Numbered from the stretch's first letter, positions 10,302 to 21,157 are shown. The stretch is DNA of 64,000 bases from Flabesymbios commensalis (GCA_964017125.1 OZ024903.1:81968773-82032772), one strand, 5' to 3'. The notes: generated from the sequence alone by a model not told the origin. Made by a program: numbers and translations.

Positions 10302-11909
10302 TCAGAAGTGTTCCGTCTCCCCCACCCTGGCTATATTGGGAGGCATTCCTTTGATGGTATAGTCTATAGGGATCTCATCCCCAGGCACGTAGGCTGGTGT
10401 CCTTGGTAGGTGTTTAGGTCTGGGGGCTACTCCTTGCAGATTATGTCTGTTTTGTTCAGCCGTGTGCTGCTGTTTGTTATCCTCTATGGATCTCTGGCGT
10501 ACATGTACAGGATCCATTCTCCCACCGTCACGTCTGGTGCTGGTTCTCCTCATGATGGCAGTAGCCTGATCTGACAGATAGTAACCATCCATAGAGCCCT
10601 TGGTGATGAAAGGAGAATTAGTGGTCAGCTCTTGCGTCAGTGGACCAGGACTGAAAGGCTTGGGTTGATAGTCAGTGGCGTCCTGGCTAGATGAGCGGCT
10701 ATGATTAGATGTAACTGAAGCTCTATTACCTCCAGGTGGTGCATAGACTTGGCGTCCTGGTTTCCATCTTGGAGAAATCGGCTGTAAATCTGCACCATCC
10801 ACATCATCCTCACCAGACAGCAAGCCACTTCCACCTACACTTTTACGGTCGTGGTATTTTCGTGAGTTTCTTGCTGAGCGAGGGCTGATGTCTTCCATGG
10901 CACTAGATGAACCTCGTGAGGATCCTGTGCGGTGAGTTTGTGGAGATGATGGACCTTCCCCGTTCTCACTGTTTCCACGGCTACCATCACTGCCTCCTCG
11001 AGAACCTTCCTCATTGTTATCAGACTGTGGACGTCTGCGTGTACCGGCAATAACGGGATTCTGTGATTGTCTCAATTCCTTATCGTAGTAATTTCCCCTG
11101 GTGCGGTTAATGGTGTCATAGTCTGATATTGGGGTGAGTATAGGGGGCTTCTGCTTCTTCACCAGTATATCCTGCAGCTCTTTGTTCATCATGGCAAACT
11201 TGAGGGGGTCTTCCCCTTTGGGATAGAATTCCTTCTTCTTCTCACCAGAGGTGGGGTTGATTTGATTTTCATCCAGCTCATACACAGAGTTTCCGGGTTC
11301 TGATACGGAGGAACTAGGGCTAATTTGATTTGAAAACGGATCCCGGTCATATCCGTTAGTTGGTGAAGATGGGGACTTTCCCACATGGCGATAAGTGTCT
11401 GCCTGCGCCCGGGTTTCCGGGTGCACCAGAGGATGGGGCTGGATCTGTCCTTTATTTAGTAGTTCTGGGTACATTCGCCGGAGGCGCTCCTGGTGTTTGG
11501 GATGTGTTAGGATTTGGTTGAGGCATCCTGCCAGGAGACCAGCAGTACTCTCACTGTCACACCGATACACGTGACAATGTACGGCTCTCCTAGTCTGTGG
11601 ATTAAATCCCATGTATATACATGACACCACATCCTCATAAGGCTGCTGTAAAACTGTGGCATAACTGAGGTCCTTAGTTTGAATAGATGGGAACTTCTGC
11701 TTGATGGATGAGCGTGATTTCTTTCCTTCTGTCACTTGACTTAACTTGAGTTCTTTCTTGGTGATCTCAATGGTTAGTTTAGGGAGGTTCTCTCCTTGAC
11801 GGTGGCTGATCAGTTGTACAGCTATGGGCTCTGAGAACTCCCTGCCCCAGAGACCACTGCATTCCTTCCAGCCGAGGTACTGAACGTAAAACTTATGTGT
11901 CTTATCCAT
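10302..11909 (-). CDS. PTB/PID-domain adaptor-like protein with disordered tail
   Basis: Uninterrupted 535-codon frame. Residues 5-136 read as a phosphotyrosine-binding (PTB/PID) type domain: an opening strand with YVQYLGWKE (9-16), a segment LSYATVLQQPYEDVVSCIY (81-99), then RAVHCHVYRCDSES (108-121) leading into a C-terminal helix with AGLLAGCLNQIL (123-134). PTB domains bind NPxY-type peptides or phospholipids and act in cytoplasmic adaptors. Residues 160-500 are rich in Ser, Arg, Pro, Gln and Gly and look disordered; the last 25 residues (from DEIPIDYTIKG) look conserved-like. The codons are clearly more GC-rich than the flanks. The start ATG opens the domain directly and follows a possible splice acceptor (TTTACAG) about 10 bases upstream, so an untranslated first exon is likely. 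I cannot place it in a named PTB family; domain assignment is firm, function inferred. No neighbour suggests a partner. Confidence 0.85.
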   Translation of the reverse strand: MDKTHKFYVQYLGWKECSGLWGREFSEPIAVQLISHRQGENLPKLTIEITKKELKLSQVTEGKKSRSSIKQKFPSIQTKDLSYATVLQQPYEDVVSCIYMGFNPQTRRAVHCHVYRCDSESTAGLLAGCLNQILTHPKHQERLRRMYPELLNKGQIQPHPLVHPETRAQADTYRHVGKSPSSPTNGYDRDPFSNQISPSSSVSEPGNSVYELDENQINPTSGEKKKEFYPKGEDPLKFAMMNKELQDILVKKQKPPILTPISDYDTINRTRGNYYDKELRQSQNPVIAGTRRRPQSDNNEEGSRGGSDGSRGNSENGEGPSSPQTHRTGSSRGSSSAMEDISPRSARNSRKYHDRKSVGGSGLLSGEDDVDGADLQPISPRWKPGRQVYAPPGGNRASVTSNHSRSSSQDATDYQPKPFSPGPLTQELTTNSPFITKGSMDGYYLSDQATAIMRRTSTRRDGGRMDPVHVRQRSIEDNKQQHTAEQNRHNLQGVAPRPKHLPRTPAYVPGDEIPIDYTIKGMPPNIARVGETEHF

Positions 11910-12420
11910 TGTGTTTGTCTGTAAACGTCTAATTCAGGTTACACCACTGGACGCCTACCATAGTACATCCAGGGAATACTGAAACATCACTAACATGTAC
12001 TCTCACTAAAATACGTCTACTTGACCCGGATCAGATAGTAGATAATCCATGTGACCAGCATCACCAGACACCGATATCCTAATTGGGACACTGTGAGATC
12101 CAGATCACAGGCGTACAACCCTTTAATTAGCAGGTCGTCAACTCAGGGTCAGTGTGTGACAGCCCAGAGATAACAGCAGTAGGATGGGTTCATATTATGC
12201 GTGTAAGTTTGTGTAGCGCCCCGTGTCTGCTCTGTGGTATGAATGAACACCCAGGTTAGCTGACCACGACTCCCAAGAGGTACTCACTGTTGGCGAGTAG
12301 ACACGAGACTGCGGGCACAGTACCCCTCGTGTGTCCTGTGCCAGGATAGGAGTGGTACTTGAGCACAGCCAGCCTACCTCTCACCCGATCTCAAGTGGAC
12401 TGCTATATAATACAAGTTGG
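11910..12420 (-). promoter_or_regulatory. Putative 5' UTR exon, intron and promoter of the PTB gene
   Basis: On the minus strand a consensus-like donor, CAGTGAGTACC, lies near 12280-12292. The possible acceptor TTTACAG is just before the start codon. A TATA-like TATTATATAG lies near 12402-12411. Together they would give a short untranslated first exon at roughly 12290-12380 and an intron of about 0.36 kb. This is inference from signals alone. Confidence 0.35.
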
Positions 12421-12533
12421 CTATATCTCAGTTTGTTGTCATAGTCAAGCACTGACCGACGGCTGCAACTGGCCGCGTGATTAACAAATCTGGTGACGAT
12501 ATGGACGAAAGCTAGGCAGCCTGTAGGTATGCC

Positions 12534-12668
12534 TGTAAGATTTAGGAGGGGTGCTCGACATTCACGCAGTATAGTTTCACTGTTGGCCCATCGTCTGCGA
12601 CGCTGGCCCAACAGTAAAACAATATTGCGGTAATGTCTCGCGTTTGGTTGTAAGATTTAGGAGGGGTG
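12534..12668. mobile_element. Palindromic MITE flanked by a 20-bp direct repeat
   Basis: A palindrome with centre GGCCCATCGTCTGCGACGCT and end GTCTCGCGTTTGG (about 12554-12648) is flanked by an exact 20-bp direct repeat beginning TGTAAGATTTAGG (12534-12553 and 12649-12668). The direct repeat may be a long target-site duplication, or the scar of a repair event. It lies just upstream of the inferred promoter of the PTB gene. Confidence 0.7.
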
Positions 12669-13370
12669 TCCACCACACTGACAAGGTGCCAGAAAGCTCT
12701 GTTCAAAGTACCCTCTTACTACAGTAAGTGGTAGAGTAATCCAGGCGGGCATATAGCGCGCGACACACTGCGGCACGGGGGATTGTTTGATCCCGGTAGG
12801 TGCGCCGTGCTACAGGTGGGTCCGTGTCCTTGCTGTTACGGTAGTTGGGACCCCTTGGCTGGATGGCGCCCACTGCGGCTATGATAACATACTAGTGTTA
12901 CCTGACATACGCCTGATAGCACACGAACACTCCGCTCTTTGATCCCTCATATCCCCATACTAACAAAAACTAGATACCTGCTCGCGTACACACACCTGTG
13001 CTGTACAGACGGCAGCGAGAACACCACTGTATATTATCATGTAGAGATGTGTATCTGTAGCCGTCGGTTATGTCACATGACGGGACGTATTGAGCTGAGC
13101 TAGGGCCAAAGGCGCGGCAACGCCCCAGTGGCGCAGTGTCACCACTCACCCGTGACGGGCATCCTTTACAGTAACAGGCCCTCTGCAGCAATAGAGCAGT
13201 AGGTAGCAGCAGCGCCAGTTAACTGGCAGGTTAGATACTCACAAACCTCACTATATCGATCTTCTATCATCTATCTGCGTATAATTGTAGGCTGAGTGGA
13301 TAGTTGATGGACTAGATTTGACGATACAGACCAGCTGTTTAACCGGTAATAGCTATTACTCTCTTTTTCG
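12669..13370. other. Gene-free, more GC-rich stretch
   Basis: No coding signal or recognised repeat. The composition is somewhat GC-richer than elsewhere, so an upstream exon or enhancer of the neighbouring gene cannot be excluded. Confidence 0.4.
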
Positions 13371-13520
13371 TCACGCCTCCGTCACCGACAGGTAGCGTGC
13401 TTGGCATAAGACCGTCAGGGCACGACTTTAGAAACCCATGTCCTGATGGCAGTGTCATCTGATTCATTTACATTGTCAGGGGGTTATCCTGCCTCAGATT
13501 AGTGTAGCCTGGATGTACAA
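13371..13520 (+). mobile_element. SINE A fragment (second head, body, no tail)
   Basis: TCACGCCTCCGTCACCGACA, then GGTAGCGTGCTTGGCATAAG and CAGTGTCATCTGATTCAT, match the second tRNA-like head and body of SINE A. The body is diverged and the tail is missing. Confidence 0.7.
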
Positions 13521-13529
13521 AACGTATCT

Positions 13530-13700
13530 TAAGCCCTTTGAGCGTGGGGACCGTCTTTAGTCGTCAGAATCTGACGTCTGTAGGCGGTGCCGCACTGCAT
13601 TTTTTTAAATATTTATAATGACCGTAGACCCATAACATAGGTATTCAAATGAAGCGGAAAGAGTTAACTGAGACATTTATAATGATTTCAAATTGTATCC
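13530..13700 (+). repeat. Repeat of the GGGGATCGAC family, fragment
   Basis: It opens with GCGTGGGGACCGTCTTTAGT and CAGAATCTGACGTCT. A body with TATTTATAATGACC, AGACCCATAACATAGGTATT and ACATTTATAATGATTTCAAA follows. The same body occurs at 16535, 48085 and 49270, and inverted at 19680. Confidence 0.75.
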
Positions 13701-13884
13701 ATGGTTTAAGCAAAAAGAAATAATTGTGTTTACATCACGTAGGCCTAGATACAATTACAGTATTCAATTTATATACCATGTACACACATGATACACACCA
13801 GAAGTATGTTTTATTCATATCACAAAAACCAGGTATGTGGTCGCATCAGCATAATAAGGAGCACATCTCAGGCCAGCCATATCT

Positions 13885-14130
13885 CTATATCTCCGACAAG
13901 CCATATCTCAGACAAACCAGCTTTGTTTTCATATCTCAGACAAACCAGCTTTGTTTTCAGTTTTCAGAGATACCAGTTTTTTTTATTATTTTTCAGTCAA
14001 ACCAGCTCTGTTTTCATTTCTTAGACAAACCTGTCGTGTTTTTATTTCTCACACAAACCAGCAGTGTTTCCATGTTTCAGACAGACCAGCTATGTTTTCA
14101 TATCTCAGACATTTTCATATTTTTATACAT
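13885..14130. repeat. Minisatellite, about 28-35-bp units
   Basis: About eight diverged units based on CTCAGACAAACCAGCTTTGT followed by TTTCATAT. Open frames through it repeat QTNQLCF-like segments and are artefacts of the repeat. Confidence 0.85.
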
Positions 14131-14137
14131 CAGACAG

Positions 14138-14257
14138 CAGTGGCAGATCCAGAGGGGATCAGGCTGGTTCAGAAACTCAATTGCCTAAACATATGTACAA
14201 CAGATGTTTATCGGAACCCCCCCCCCCCCTGTATTTATAATTATGGATTCGCCCCTG
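14138..14257. mobile_element. hAT-like MITE, about 120 bp
   Basis: Inverted ends CAGTGGCAGATCCAGAGGGG and TGGATTCGCCCCTG. A run of 13 C is internal (14217-14229). GACAG occurs directly on both flanks. The CAGTGGCGGATCCAG type of end is widespread in animal hAT-related MITEs; that assignment is inference. Confidence 0.65.
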
Positions 14258-14455
14258 GACAGGTCAGCAGTGTCCATTTTTGAGATAGCCATCTCTGTTT
14301 CGTATCTCAAACAGATCATTATGTATACCTGTATACGTGAACAGGTGAACTTTATATTCAGGGGCCCATCCAACGATAAACTTTTAAGATTAAGATTTTT
14401 TTTTAGCTATTTCAATTGGAATAAAAAATTACATAAAATCAATCTCGATGAGTTA

Positions 14456-14534
14456 TTAATGGTGGGCCAGCGTCGCAGACTGTGGGCCACCATTAATCCA
14501 ACATTGGGTGAACGTATCGTGTTTGATGGGTTGA
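14456..14534. repeat. Palindrome, GGCCCA/ACGTC family (partial)
   Basis: TTAATGGTGGGCCAGCGTCG pairs with GTGGGCCACCATTAA, followed by the family's right end (CGTGTTTGATGGG). Another half-copy lies at 14605-14645. Confidence 0.75.
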
Positions 14535-14739
14535 CATTTAGCGACAGGTGAAAATTATTGTCATTCGTCATGAGAACTCCCACATAATACGAACTATTAA
14601 CCAACCGGCTTTAATGCTGGGCCAACGATGGTGACGACTGGGTCATGGTTTGATATCAGTTGACACTGACCGCATTGTCTCTGTGTCCTACTTTAGCATC
14701 ATTCCTTCTGCATAGCAATGTGAGATCGCCTTGGGTAAA

Positions 14740-14793
14740 CGCAAACAGAAGTAACTGTTCACTTTCCGAGAAAGCGACTGCTTCTGTTTGCCC
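14740..14793. repeat. Hairpin of the AGCAGTAACTGCT family (diverged)
   Basis: CGCAAACAGAAGTAACTG pairs imperfectly with GACTGCTTCTGTTTGC. Confidence 0.6.
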
Positions 14794-14975
14794 ATGCAAT
14801 ATGAGCCTTGGGCGGTTTGGCGAGGCTGGTCTCATAAAATGTTTATAAATATGTATCCATTTTTGATGATTGTCAGGCAATGGGCGGCACAGTGAAGATA
14901 TGCAGGGATGAAGAGAAATACGGACTATACCGTATTCAACTGCATATTGGCATATACAGGTCTGTAAATGGTGAT

Positions 14976-15320
14976 GCCCCATGTCCTTGTAAAAATGAAA
15001 TGAGTCGGGCTTTAGGCCACCTTTGTCCACATATAGGCTAAACTGGGCCAGGAGAACCTCCTGAGGATGGTGAGATGATTGAGATGACACTGTCCTCCAG
15101 ACACAGGATTCGAAATTCGGGCCCTGGCGGTCTGAGGCCGAGCACGCCACCTCTCGGTCACGGAGGCTCCCCACAATACTGACTTTCACACGTGGATGGG
15201 GAAGAAACATTTTTGTTGTTTTTTCAAACCGCCGAGACCGGGAACCGAACCCCGAACTCAGGCGGGAAAGGCAGCGGTGCTAACCACTACCCTAGGGCCC
15301 CCGCCCCATGTGCTTGTAAA
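14976..15320 (-). mobile_element. SINE A, full length with target duplication
   Basis: The SINE body spans 14994-15302 on the minus strand with both tRNA-like heads, linker, conserved body and TTCATTT-type tail. It is flanked by an 18-bp target duplication, GCCCCATGTCCTTGTAAA at 14976-14993 and the same with one change at 15303-15320. This confirms retrotransposition as a dimer. Confidence 0.92.
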
Positions 15321-16250
15321 GACATTGGTAAAAAATACTCTCATATCAGAGCTTAGAACTGAAACATTAATTAAACAGCATACACAACAAAGTGGCCTAC
15401 AGCCACAATCATCCAATCATCCATTTAAATCAAACACATGTAGTTTTATCAATGTAAAACACAAGAGTCAATTACCTTATTGATTTACTGTGTCAAAGTA
15501 TGCAGTTTTCTGCAGGGACACTTTGTCTGATGTTACTGACCGTATTACTGTATAACAGTTACATAGGTATTTGTTGAATGTGGATAGATATTTTGTATAA
15601 TTTGCTGTTGATACCTCCAAGTACATTATTGTGGATTCATAAATATTAAAATAAAATTATTATTAAAATAAAAGTTATTGCTGGTGAAGGTTTGTAATCA
15701 GTTTCGTTCACAAATATGTGACAATAATATAATAATTCAAGTTCTGTGAGATTTACAACAGCGATGCACCATGTACATTGGTTTCAACCTTTGCCCGCTA
15801 AGTTATTTTATTTAAATTCACGCTACCGCGATCTACAACATCACGTGTGTAAACATTACTCATATCTGTTTAATACGCGACCAAACATGTGCAAATCTTG
15901 ATTTAATGCTCATTTCATCCCCTAAACTGTGATTTAATGTGCTAAAACAGATTTAAAGGGACGTTTTCAATTTTGTGAATTTTGACAATTTAATTTATAT
16001 GAAGCTATATAGCCTACTGATCTTAACTAAAAATACAAAATAGTCAAAAAAACAATTTTAAAGCACCGAAAAAGAGTGAAATAGCTATATTTCCAGGTCG
16101 TATATTGCCATGTAAACAAAACAAGTCAGCAATATACAGGACTTCACACCACATATTCCCACGTCTTGGACTGGGAGATCAAGGCAATCGCCGCTGATTG
16201 GCCGCTAATTGTTGTCTTTTAGGCAGGACATGGGGGGATACACGGAAACA
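15321..16250. other. Gene-free stretch
   Basis: No gene or full element. A half-hairpin resembling the CTACCGCGATCTACAAC type lies at 15818-15850. Confidence 0.5.
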
Positions 16251-16254
16251 CTGA

Positions 16255-16315
16255 TTGTCTGCCCAACGCTGGGCCGACGGCATCAACACGTGGCCCAATG
16301 CTGTAGGAACATTCA
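16255..16315. repeat. Palindrome, GGCCCA/ACGTC family (decayed)
   Basis: CCAACGCTGGGCCGACGGC and CGTGGCCCAATGCTG are arm remnants. Confidence 0.5.
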
Positions 16316-16499
16316 ATCATCCTTCAGCAAGTGTTTATGTATACAAAGAGTTTTTTGGGGTTTTAAGCGGTTTCATAGAAATATTGATAAAAAATATATG
16401 TAAAAATCTAAAAAATCTGAAAAAATGAAATCATGATCTGGGGGATACACTACTTCATTACAAAACTAAAAACGAAAATTGATGTCATCCCAAGGGTAC

Positions 16500-16680
16500 G
16501 TATAAAGACGGTCCCCGCACTGGAAGAATTAAAATATTTATAATGGTGGTAGACCCATGCCAAAGGTATTGAAATTGATCAGGAAGAGCTAACTAAGACA
16601 TTTATTATGATCTCAAATTCAGAAACCCTTTGATCTCCATAGTTCATACAACATACAAGAATTTAAGCGTTGTAAGGGTT
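16500..16680 (+). repeat. Repeat of the GGGGATCGAC family, fragment
   Basis: GACGGTCCCCGCACTGGAAG is followed by a body with TATTTATAATGGTGG, AGACCCATG and ACATTTATTATGATCTCAAA. The order matches the copies at 13530 and 48060. Confidence 0.7.
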
Positions 16681-16950
16681 AATGGTTAGAATGAATAACA
16701 CTTTAAATAATTATGCTCAATTGAGGTCGGCCAAATCGTGATGTAAAAGTCCACCCAGCTGAGATAAATTGTACATTTCTTTCTTTATTTTTGCTAATAA
16801 TTATCATTACTGATAATTTTTAACGGACTACTACAATTTTACGTCATTCTGACAGCTACTTGGATTATTTGGCTAAATTTATGTCACTTCACTTGGCTAT
16901 TAATGCATACTATTTCGTAGATGAATAATAGCACAATTCAACACTTACAT

Positions 16951-17875
16951 CACTTAAGTCAGAAATGCATAACCAGAAATGTATAGCTCTGGGCTGTTGA
17001 TTTCAGACAGTATGTTCACCAAATTGCATATAACTCAAAATCTATTTCACCTATAAACTTGGTTCTGGTGTCATCAGAAAGAGCGATCATGTATTTTTTA
17101 ATTGTATGTCCCGCGTATACATGTAGACCTAGTTCACTTTCTGGGCACATGCGGCGCTCCTGTGCCTTATTTACATGTTGAACAAAACATGAGCACGTGC
17201 CATCTGCATGTTTTCTCACAACATTGCCATGTGGTTCTGAGGAGAAACAAGCTGTACACAAAATTTCACCAAGCATGACAGGCTACACAAATTCATGGAA
17301 ATTCTATGATGGCTTGTTCTTGTCGTTTTATAACAAAACGAGAATGCTACGCTACCTTGAAAAACTGACTGACTGACTGACTGACTGACTGACTGACTGA
17401 CTGACTGACTGACTGACTGACTGACTGACTGACTGACTGACTGACTGACTGACTGACTGACTGACTGACTTTGAGAACCACATACTGGCAATAACACAAC
17501 CGTTTCTAGTTCTCTACAAAGGGGTCAAACAACAAACCAAAGCTCCCTATGAGAGAAGTACGTTGGTTGTCATAGCTACAAGCTAATTTAATAATCATGA
17601 GCTTCCAATTTATCACAGAGGACCCCTGGACATACATGTGGACAGGCAGTTTGAGCGTGGTATCTGATTGATATTACCATCCCACAACTACCATATAATA
17701 TTTAAAATTGTACTAACAATGCTAATTTAAAGATACATGATCGCTCTGTCCGATGACACCAGAACCAAGTTTATAGGTGAAATAGATTTTGAGTTATATG
17801 CATTTGGTGAACATACTGTCTGAAATCAACAGGACGGAGCTATACATTTCTGGTTATGCATTTCTGCTTAAGTGT
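16951..17875. mobile_element. TIR element, 925 bp, with 140-bp inverted ends
   Basis: The left arm (16951-17095) and right arm (17735-17875) are inverted copies, beginning CACTTAAG(T)CAGAAATGCAT and continuing through ATATAACTCAAAATCTATTT and CTTGGTTCTGGTGTCATC. The interior has no recognised transposase and includes the CTGA microsatellite at 17364. The superfamily is not assignable by eye. Confidence 0.75.
17364..17470. repeat. (ACTG)n microsatellite, about 26 units
   Basis: A pure array of ACTG without visible interruption. On the minus strand it reads as a spurious SVSQ polypeptide. Confidence 0.97.
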
Positions 17876-17934
17876 AATATCTCATGTGATCGAGTTAACT
17901 GAAAAGAGACTATTATTAGATGATCTTGTTACGC

Positions 17935-18095
17935 CAAGTGTCGTCATGCCTATTTGGGTAGAGCCATTGTCATATCCTGGTATAAATGAGATAAGGAGAC
18001 CTAAAGGTGAAAACTTATAATCACTTGTCAGTCACCAGGAAGTCTATATTTACCCGATGACTTAAAATGTCAAGCCCATGGAACTATTAGACTTG
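17935..18095. repeat. Dispersed repeat, first of two direct copies
   Basis: It shares GTAGAGCCATTGTCATAT, CTGGTATAAATGAGATAAGG, CACCAGGAAGTCTAT and CTTAAAAT(G/A)TCAA with 20325-20490. The family is unknown and carries no coding signal. Confidence 0.75.
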
Positions 18096-18320
18096 TAACC
18101 TGTTAAAATAAAAATGTTATGGGAAAAGCAAATAACAATTATATAACAACGAGAGTGTCGTATGTGATAAATATCTGTCTGCTATAGAGATTGATAATTA
18201 TGATGATAAAAACACACTGCCGTCTGGTTTTCACATTACAAAACTACTAGACAGTCAGTAAGAGACTGCAAACCTCAGCCGCGCAACATAAATTCTGGAT
18301 CCGGATCATAATTCGGATCA

Positions 18321-18334
18321 CCCCCCCCCCCCCC
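18321..18334. repeat. Poly-C run of 14
   Basis: One of several long C runs, all on the plus strand of this window. Confidence 0.9.
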
Positions 18335-18511
18335 AATTCAATGGATTGTTCTTTGGCACGAGTCACACCTCTGGCAAGAGTATCATAAAACTCATTTCAT
18401 TAATTGTAAGTAATGATGCTGACAGACAAACAAACCAACACGACCAAAACATAACCTCCTTAAACTTGTTAACACTTTGGTACTGTTTAAAAAATTGTAA
18501 TGTACAATATC

Positions 18512-18808
18512 GGCCGGCCCCGATGACTCATTCGTATCGACTGGGGCTTGTAACCTGGGGTTACCAGGTTTGAATCCCGGTCGGTACGGATATTTGTCAT
18601 CATGGTTGTGCATATACAGTGCTCCAAACTGTTCAAAGGCATGGAGTGTACAGTGCTGCCTATGGTACTGCGCAGTATAAAGAACCCTTGAAGTCATTCG
18701 AAATAAGAGTAGGGCATATTCCCGGCTTCGGGCTTCCTTCTGTCGCGATATTGCCATGATTGTGCAGAAAGGGACGTAAAGCAATATTCATATATTCATA
18801 TAATATAA
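18512..18808 (+). mobile_element. SINE B, tRNA-derived SINE, long form
   Basis: The head GGCCGGCCCCGATGACTCAT has B box GGTTTGAATCCCGG. The body has ATTTGTCATCATGGTTGTGC and ATATACAGTGCTCCAAACTG. An extra segment of about 90 bp (GTGCTGCCTATGGTACTGCG) follows, then ATTGCCATGATTGTGCAG and an ATATTCAT tail. The copy at 23954 lacks the extra segment. Confidence 0.88.
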
Positions 18809-19027
18809 AATATCAGGTTGTATTATTCCTCGTTGTAAAGTAATAGCATCCATGTACATTGAAACCTGTCCGCATTAACAGTCATCACTGTTCTGTTACA
18901 TTGTGAGCGCGTATTTCCATTCCATGTTACAATTGTGGCTAAATGTCAATTTTCGACCCGGACATTTATTTAAATGAGTTTGTGAAAAGGGGCGTAGTAT
19001 AGGCCTACTCGTAAAGATTCAGTATTG

Positions 19028-19125
19028 TGGGAAAGCGCCCATAAGGTAGCGTGCTCGGCCTCAGACCGTTAGGACTCGAATTTCGTTTTCCAGTGTCTGG
19101 AGGGCGGTGTCATTTCGGGCCGTAT
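19028..19125 (+). mobile_element. SINE A fragment
   Basis: GGTAGCGTGCTCGGCCTCAG, ACTCGAATTTCG, GTGTCTGGAGGGCGGTGTCA: second head and start of body only. Confidence 0.75.
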
Positions 19126-19189
19126 TCTGAGACGATCTACATTAGATCCGCTGTTGAGTGGATGAACCAGGGTACGACCAAAAATGTAG

Positions 19190-19368
19190 AGTTCTTTATA
19201 GTGCATAGTACCATAAGCAGCACTGCACACTCATGGCATCTAGCCAGCTTGGAGTATTGAATGTGCACAACCACGATGACAGACATCCGACCCAGCCGGG
19301 ATTCGATCCCAGTACCTGTGTCTGTGAGTCTAAAGCCACATCTGAGCCGAATGAGCCATCGGGCTGAT
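19190..19368 (-). mobile_element. SINE B, diverged copy
   Basis: On the minus strand: GGCTCATTCGGCTCAGATGT with B box GGGATCGAATCCC, then TGTCATCGTGGTTGTGCACA and GTGCTGCTTATGGTACTATG. The last segment matches the extra segment in the 18512 copy, so that segment belongs to the family and was lost in the shorter copy. Confidence 0.8.
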
Positions 19369-19387
19369 ACCCACGGAGAAAGGGTAT

Positions 19388-19472
19388 CCCGATAAACACA
19401 TAATATCTCCACAACATCAAGTTGAGTCACCGTCTAAGATATATTGGTTCGCTATTTTGTGTGTTTGCTGGG
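19388..19472. repeat. Palindrome, GGCCCA/ACGTC family (strongly decayed)
   Basis: Only the ends (CCCGATAAACACA / TGTGTTTGCTGGG) and TGAGTCACCGTCTAAG remain. Confidence 0.5.
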
Positions 19473-19493
19473 ATGGCATGCTAACTGACGTGC

Positions 19494-19550
19494 AAAAGGA
19501 AACAGCATTGTCAGTTTCTTTTACAAGGGAGCAGTTACTGTTGTTTGACT
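19494..19550. repeat. Hairpin of the AGCAGTAACTGCT family (diverged)
   Basis: GCAAAAGGAAACAGCATTG and GAGCAGTTACTGTTGTTTG are the imperfect arms. Confidence 0.55.
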
Positions 19551-19860
19551 TTAACTCCTTAACCGCCGGTGCCGCATATATTCGGGTTTTCATTGACATC
19601 AATCAGCAATAATTGAAAACAGTTGACCTCGGCCATTTTGTAAAAAAAACATCGCAACCAAAGTTTTTTTTTCACCTTAAAATCATCATAAATGTCTTAG
19701 TTAGCTCTTTCCGATTCATATGAATACCTATGTTCTGGGTCTACGGCCAATAGAATATGTTTTCTCCTACAGTGCGGGGATCGACTTTAGACGTCAGAAT
19801 CTGACGTCTACAGACGTCAGATTCTGACGAATAAAGTCGATCCCCGCGCTGTAAGCGTTA
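19551..19860 (-). mobile_element. GGGGATCGAC-family element with terminal palindrome, near full length
   Basis: One end is TTAACTCCTTAACCGCCGG. The other carries an 82-bp palindrome at 19770-19851 whose ends are CAGTGCGGGGATCGAC and GTCGATCCCCGCGCTG; the inner arms GACGTCAGAATCTGACGTC pair across a TCTACAGA centre. The body between is the inverted form of the block at 13600, 16535 and 48085. A TTAA-type end suggests piggyBac-like mobilisation (inference). Confidence 0.65.
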
Positions 19861-20324
19861 CGGTTTAATGTTGTAAGTGTTACATCGCTCATGACATTGA
19901 CAGATTATTACACCTATATTCAAACTATACATCAAATATTATTAGAAATTTGTGTGCAATGTATATGGAAGTTTGGTCAATTTAACCAATTTAACAGCAT
20001 TTTGTTTGCGCTGAATGAGATCAAGTTGATTTCAGTGGAAGAGGTCATGTTTATTTCAATAGCCAAGAAAGCATGTGCGATACACACATTAATCATGCAA
20101 CATTATGAGCTAGAATTAATGGGGTAATTAGAAACGCCTGATACTAGTTGTAGATCGTCCCTTCCCTGGGGGGTATTTTGAGCAAGGATAATCTGTAACA
20201 CCTTACCTCGCCCGCGCCGCTACATGAATCAGCATTACAAATGAAACACGAAGCTTGATACATCGACGACTAGAACATAGGCACAACCTAACCTAGCCTA
20301 ACGAGAGTTAGATGAAAACATAAT
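19861..20324. other. Gene-free stretch
   Basis: Nothing recognised. Confidence 0.5.
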
Positions 20325-20490
20325 GTCGTGATGCCTATTTTGGTAGAGCCATTGTCATATTCTGGTATAATGAGATAAGGGGACAGCAAGGTTAAAACTT
20401 ATAATCCCTTGACAATCACCAGGAAGTCTATTTGCCACACGTAAAGATCTAATCACCTTAAAATATCAATGCGCTCATAGAACTACTAAC
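20325..20490. repeat. Dispersed repeat, second direct copy
   Basis: Diverged copy of 17935-18095 with the same block order and small indels. Confidence 0.75.
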
Positions 20491-20542
20491 AACGGTATAT
20501 TATATTAGTGATTTTACCAAGCATACTGCACAAGCCATGTGA

Positions 20543-21157
<615 letters not shown>

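Noticed and set aside
13724-14283. Open frames with QTNQLCF repeats as a possible repeat protein
   Set aside because: They follow the minisatellite and cross into a MITE; unit length is not kept in multiples of three.
14656-15210. 184-codon minus-strand frame
   Set aside because: Mostly the SINE A read in translation (recurring FLPHPRVKVSIVGSLRDREV also appears at 23562 and 2201).
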